Shown here piece by piece: positions 37,789 to 41,169 of a DNA stretch of 41,169 nt (its first letter is position 1; every line of letters starts with the position of its first letter). Position numbers and translations under genes: made by a program. Where the stretch lies: positions 1 through 41,169 of the IMG/VR virus record IMGVR_UViG_3300032116_000481; one strand, 5' to 3'. The notes beneath the pieces are model-generated. The model saw nothing but the letters and a program-made list of their open reading frames with translations, ran no database searches and had not been told where the DNA came from. Source of the stretch: a virus.

Positions 37789-40212
37789 ATGGCAGATGTT
37801 TTAAAACCGCTACCCGCAATTGTTACCGATACTTACGCTAACAAGGCTCCGCGCATTTCAGATCAAAGCAAACCAAGGACGCTAAACCTTGATGTTGTTG
37901 ATCCTTCTCCTACTAGCAATGGAGATACTGTTGATCCAAAGACGCTTCAAGTTCGTCGCACATTCAAAGATGCGTCTCAAGCTCACTCTGCCTATCGTCG
38001 CTTGAAGCAACAGAATGTTGAGCGCAACCGCAAGAATCAACTGATTCAAAAGAAGCTCAACAACGAGCCTCCATATGCTGCGAAGAAACTTGAAAGCATG
38101 GGGCAGAACTGGCGCAGTAATCGTCCGACAGGATTCTTGTCCACGATGGTTAGCCGCATTCAGCCTCCATTCAAACAAGTCATTGAGCAAGCCCCTACGC
38201 TGACATACACAAAGTTTCCTGTTGAGGGAGTTGACTCTGAAAACAAGACCAAGGTTTTCCGCGAAGAGATCACAAAATGTATCCGTGGATGGAAGGGCCA
38301 TGACGACATCGTTGCACAAGTTGTTCACGAGAATACCACCTTTGGATTTTGTGCATTGTGCTGGGATGATCTTCGTGACTGGAAGCCAGAGTTCCTTCGC
38401 CAAGACTACACATTCTTTTCTATCGAGACTCCACAAGAAACAGAAGCAACTCCAATCTGGGCGCGGAAACGCCGCTATCAAATTGCAGAGTTGTTGCCAG
38501 TTCTTGAAGACCCACAAATGTCCGCAATGGCAGGCTGGCACATCAAGAATCTCGTTAAAGCAATCAACAATGCAATCCCTGCTGGACGCACACTTGATGC
38601 TGATGACGATGCTCGCCGATACGAGGATTGGATTCGTGAAGGAAGCTACGGAGCAAGCTACGAGAACGATGCGAAGTATGTCGAACTAGGTGAGCTTTTG
38701 GTTCGTGAGCCAAATGGTAAGATTAGCCGTTTCCTTTTTGATGACAAATCTGGCGACGAGATTTGCACACAGATTGATCGTTACAGCAAAATGAGCGAAT
38801 GCCTCGCGTTGTTTTCTGTTGAGATTGGCAGTGGTGCATTAATGAGTTCCCGTGGTGCTGGGCGTGATCTTTACAATACTCATATTGCTGTTGAGAAGGC
38901 TCGCAACCTTGTTGTGGATAATTCCTATCTCTCTGGAATGTTGCTCCTCAAAAAAGGCCCGAATGCTAAAGCTGGTGCTACTCCGCTGACTGTCCATCAT
39001 CCTGTCGCTTATATCGCGGAAGGATATGAAGTGATTCCGCAGAATATGCCAGCGAATGTCCAAGACTTCTTGAACTTGGATCGCTTCATTTCTGGTCTTG
39101 CTGAAATCCAGATTGGCACATTCCTTCCAAGCTCTGCTCTTGGAGTGCGTGACCAGAAAGTTACTGCTTCTGAAATCAACAGGGTGGCCGCAATCGAGAA
39201 TCAAATCCGCGAAGGAATCTTGATGCGATTTACAAAGCAATACAGCAAAGCAGTTGAGCGTATGCAACGAGGCATCTGTCACCCAGAGCATATCAAAGCT
39301 GCTGCTGAGTTGAAGACCAAGCTAGACATCGCTCGCCAGATGGTTCCTAATGCTGTTTGGGCTAGGGCTGATGTTGTTGATGCGTTTGATCGTAGCGTCA
39401 TGGAATTGCCATCGTTCATGGTTCCATTCCAAGTGCCAGATCATTTGGATGAGGAAGCGATTTCGTGCGTTCTGAATATGCTTGAGCGCAATCTTCCTCC
39501 TTCGGATATTCTTCTCATGGCATACAGCCCTGCTGAAGAGTTGTTGCCAGATACACAAGCGCAGAACGATCAGATTCTCGACATGATGATCCAACGATAC
39601 ATGGGCAATCCTAATGTCAATCAAGACGAATTGCTCAAGTTGGATTGGAGTCGTAAACTTGGTGAGAGTATTGCGAATAGTGTCATTCTTCCGAAAGACC
39701 AAGTTGAGTCGCTTGCTATTGAAGCAACCCGTCAGCAGATCATCGAGCTTCAAAGCATCATCGCTGGTCAAGAGGTTCCAGTATCTCCGCGAGACAACGA
39801 TATGGTTCACTTGAATGTCATGGCTCAAAAGCTCATGCCACTCATCGAAAACGCTCCTGCTGGCTCTCTGCCCCCAGAGATGGTTCAACCGCTGAACAAA
39901 GCGTTGGAGCATTTCATGGGGCATATCATGCAAGCAGAAGCGAAAGGAATGGACTCAAAGATGATTTCGCAATTCAAGTCTGCCGCAGAGCAAGCGTTCA
40001 GTCATCTTACCGCAGGACATGGCACTCCTCCTCCAGAAGAGTTGATGCCAGCAGCCGCAGGTGGCGCACCATCTCCAGCAGCAGGCGGACGCACTGGACG
40101 AGTTGCACTTGGTCAATCCCGTGAGTTTGGAAAACTTGAAGGCGAAGTTCCTACACAATTTGGAATGGTTAATGATGTAGCTAATCCTCCAAAGCCTCCA
40201 ACTGCTGGATAA
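37789..40212 (+). CDS. Portal protein (podovirus-like), 807 aa
   Basis: Position directly after terminase and size (P22 portal is 725 aa) fit a portal. Features are: a long N-terminal region; EQAPTLTYTKFP; a Trp-rich wing; ALGVRDQKVTASEINRVAAIENQIREGILMRFTKQYSKAVERM, a long stem/crown helix with the RDxxxTAxEI motif common to portals; and a C-terminal Ala/Gln helix (about 690-760) that may form the barrel. The last 50 residues are Pro/Gly/Ala-rich. It forms the twelve-fold ring for packaging and ejection. Confidence 0.8.
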   Translation: MADVLKPLPAIVTDTYANKAPRISDQSKPRTLNLDVVDPSPTSNGDTVDPKTLQVRRTFKDASQAHSAYRRLKQQNVERNRKNQLIQKKLNNEPPYAAKKLESMGQNWRSNRPTGFLSTMVSRIQPPFKQVIEQAPTLTYTKFPVEGVDSENKTKVFREEITKCIRGWKGHDDIVAQVVHENTTFGFCALCWDDLRDWKPEFLRQDYTFFSIETPQETEATPIWARKRRYQIAELLPVLEDPQMSAMAGWHIKNLVKAINNAIPAGRTLDADDDARRYEDWIREGSYGASYENDAKYVELGELLVREPNGKISRFLFDDKSGDEICTQIDRYSKMSECLALFSVEIGSGALMSSRGAGRDLYNTHIAVEKARNLVVDNSYLSGMLLLKKGPNAKAGATPLTVHHPVAYIAEGYEVIPQNMPANVQDFLNLDRFISGLAEIQIGTFLPSSALGVRDQKVTASEINRVAAIENQIREGILMRFTKQYSKAVERMQRGICHPEHIKAAAELKTKLDIARQMVPNAVWARADVVDAFDRSVMELPSFMVPFQVPDHLDEEAISCVLNMLERNLPPSDILLMAYSPAEELLPDTQAQNDQILDMMIQRYMGNPNVNQDELLKLDWSRKLGESIANSVILPKDQVESLAIEATRQQIIELQSIIAGQEVPVSPRDNDMVHLNVMAQKLMPLIENAPAGSLPPEMVQPLNKALEHFMGHIMQAEAKGMDSKMISQFKSAAEQAFSHLTAGHGTPPPEELMPAAAGGAPSPAAGGRTGRVALGQSREFGKLEGEVPTQFGMVNDVANPPKPPTAG

Positions 40213-40254
40213 AACATTTGCACAATAACAAAATAACATATAACTAATAAAAAT

Positions 40255-40512
40255 ATGGGCGGATCACCTACAGAAATGCGAAAGAATGAAGCTGGCGCGG
40301 CTATGCCTAGCCAACCTGCTAAACTTGACACTCCTTACGAGCCTGAAGCATACGATAAATTCTATTCTCAGCGTGCTAACGCTAACGATCAAGAGATGCT
40401 TCGCAGTCTTGCTCGTGATCTTTACAACTCCGCTAAGGGAGCATTGAGCCAGAACTTTACTGGCCGCGATGCCTCTCCTGCCGCGACTGCTGATAATACA
40501 AAAAATAAATAA
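40255..40512 (+). CDS. Hypothetical head-region protein, 85 aa
   Basis: Starts MGGSPTEMRKNEAGAAMPSQPAKL and continues DTPYEPEAYDKFYSQRANANDQEMLRSLARDLYNSAKGALS, one helix between disordered ends. Leader AACTAATAAAAATATG. Lies between portal and a small DUF gene. It shares the MGG start with the ejection proteins. Function unknown; a head-completion or scaffold-assisting role is possible. Confidence 0.55.
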   Translation: MGGSPTEMRKNEAGAAMPSQPAKLDTPYEPEAYDKFYSQRANANDQEMLRSLARDLYNSAKGALSQNFTGRDASPAATADNTKNK

Positions 40513-40515
40513 TAA

Positions 40516-40755
40516 ATGAATTGGACGAGTGAAGACTCTGCCAAGTTTAGAGACTACTCACAAAAGAGTGGCTATAAGCTACGAGCATATTTGCAATCAA
40601 TGGTTCCGCTTTGTGATGGCAAGACAATCGAAGAGGTTGCTTTGCAGGCAAAATACAAAGAGGGCTATGAGAGGGTTTTGAAAGAAATTGATAGTATTAT
40701 TTCTTCCAAAACAAATGAAGACGATGCCTCTAATGGCACATTCACAACAATGTAA
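40516..40755 (+). CDS. Hypothetical head-region protein, 79 aa
   Basis: Begins 3 bp after the previous stop (leader AATAAATAAATG). The product NWTSEDSAKFRDYSQKSGYKLRAYLQSMVPLCDGKTIEEVALQAKYKEGYERVLKEIDSIIS is helical throughout, with a Thr/Asn-rich tail. The pattern KxREYxxxxGxKL...L......P.......E......G...G......E.. recalls small helical phage proteins near the portal. Function unknown. Confidence 0.6.
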   Translation: MNWTSEDSAKFRDYSQKSGYKLRAYLQSMVPLCDGKTIEEVALQAKYKEGYERVLKEIDSIISSKTNEDDASNGTFTTM

Positions 40756-40757
40756 TT

Positions 40758-41012
40758 ATGGAGACTATTAAAAAACGCTTTACTAAGATTGTAGTTAATA
40801 AAGCGACTGGCCGCACACGCACAGTTAAGTATGGTCAAGCAGGAAAGGCGGCAGATGGGAAAGATCGTATTCGCCCCGGCACTAAAAAGGGTGATGCTTA
40901 TTGCGCTCGTTCCTTGAAGATTAAAGGCGATTGGAAGAAGGATAAGAATAGTCCAAATAGCCTGTCGCGCCGGAAATGGCGTTGCAAAGGTGCTAAATCT
41001 ATGAAAAAATAA
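40758..41012 (+). CDS. Conserved basic phage protein (DUF6321-like), 84 aa
   Basis: The sequence RTRTVKYGQAGKAADGKDRIRPGTKKGDAYCARSLKIKGDWKKDKNSPNSLSRRKWRCKGAKSMKK matches a wide phage family with YGQAG...G..RIRPGTKKGDAYCARS....D....NSPNxLSRxKWxCxGxKS (I recall it as DUF6321). Two Cys (CAR and CKG) and dense basic residues suggest DNA or RNA binding. It sits where head genes begin. Function unknown. Confidence 0.75.
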   Translation: METIKKRFTKIVVNKATGRTRTVKYGQAGKAADGKDRIRPGTKKGDAYCARSLKIKGDWKKDKNSPNSLSRRKWRCKGAKSMKK

Positions 41013-41015
41013 ATT

Positions 41016-41036
41016 TTAGATAAAATTTTTATCTAA
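41016..41036 (+). terminator. AT-rich hairpin before the scaffold-like gene
   Basis: TTAGATAAA (41016-41024) pairs perfectly with TTTATCTAA (41028-41036) across an ATT loop. It is weakly GC-supported and has no long T run, so termination would be partial. It may set the ratio of portal to the head genes downstream, or act as an mRNA processing site. Confidence 0.45.
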
Positions 41037-41066
41037 TAAATCAATCAACCAACCAACCAAATAAAT

Positions 41067-41169
41067 ATGACAGACACAGAAGAAAACATCATTGATCCGG
41101 GCGTTACCGGATTCGGAAACCCCAGTCTTGATGCAGACAAGATTGATGACTCTACCGAACAGCAAATTG
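41067..41169 (+). CDS. Start of a head gene, possibly scaffold (partial)
   Basis: ATG at 41067 after AACCAACCAACCAAATAAAT. The 34 visible residues (MTDTEENIIDPGVTGFGNP then SLDADKIDDSTEQQI) are acidic and without predicted fold, like the disordered N-terminus of phage scaffold proteins. The rest of the gene is beyond the window. Following a portal, a scaffold is the usual next gene. Confidence 0.6.
   Translation, partial: MTDTEENIIDPGVTGFGNPSLDADKIDDSTEQQI

Noticed and set aside
37882-38541. Leftward ORF of 219 aa inside the portal gene
   Set aside because: It is antisense to a clear portal gene, has no start signal, and its composition (Leu/Arg/Cys) is typical of a reverse-frame shadow.
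39322-39933. Leftward ORF of 203 aa inside the portal gene
   Set aside because: Antisense shadow of the portal stem region with no family resemblance.
1-41169. CRISPR array, integrase, transposase or insertion sequence
   Set aside because: No regularly spaced repeat-spacer units, no recombinase motif and no terminal inverted repeats with a transposase were seen; the HNH gene is the only mobile-type element.

Overview
The window looks like most of a short-tailed (podovirus-like) tailed-phage genome, probably lytic and probably from an uncultivated source. The virion genes follow the T7 order: portal, small head genes, a tail-tubular-A-like adaptor, a tail-tubular-B-like nozzle, a small GNAT-like gene, then Gln/Ala/Gly-rich and coiled-coil ejection proteins. 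I see no tape-measure gene, integrase, phage RNA polymerase or endolysin. The portal/terminase end of the window and the tail end would join across the window ends, so the genome is probably circular or circularly permuted. The missing piece (major capsid protein, most of the scaffold, tail fibre) would lie beyond 41169 and before 1. Many starts lack a Shine-Dalgarno site and instead carry an AT-rich leader such as TAAATAAATATATG, which points to a host with weak SD dependence. The host itself cannot be named.

Layout. 1-18871 (+): end of a fibre-like gene, small head-associated genes, a 1496-aa adaptor with a huge repeat insertion, the nozzle, ejection proteins interrupted by a PAPS-reductase-family gene and a YkgJ-like Cys cluster gene, then small genes including an Erv1/ALR-like thiol oxidase. 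18872-19752 (+): a structured non-coding stretch, a promoter and an AT-rich HNH endonuclease gene that looks like a recent arrival. 19770-30662 (-): the early/replication block. It holds a lipoprotein, a RusA-like resolvase with a second coding-like frame, a queD / unknown / dpdA-like operon for 7-deazaguanine DNA modification, an SSB-like protein, a DnaB helicase, a replication initiator with internal iteron-like repeats, a Cas4/RecB-like nuclease, an Erf annealing protein and about fifteen very small genes. 30663-31149: the switch from the leftward to the rightward block, rich in hairpins. 31150-41169 (+): small terminase, a palindrome-rich gap, MazG-like, dCMP deaminase, glycosyltransferase, large terminase, a Cys-rich protein, portal and the start of the head genes.

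How it fits together. The leftward block supplies recombination-linked replication (SSB, Erf, nuclease, resolvase, helicase, initiator) and a DNA base modification that would protect the genome from host nucleases. The rightward block handles nucleotide pools, packaging and virion building. The least expected parts are: the dpdA/queD operon with a cloverleaf-like RNA at its head; 16-bp DNA repeats kept in two different reading frames inside the initiator gene; the sulfur/thiol redox genes placed among virion genes; and a tail adaptor swollen about five-fold by three families of beta-type repeats.
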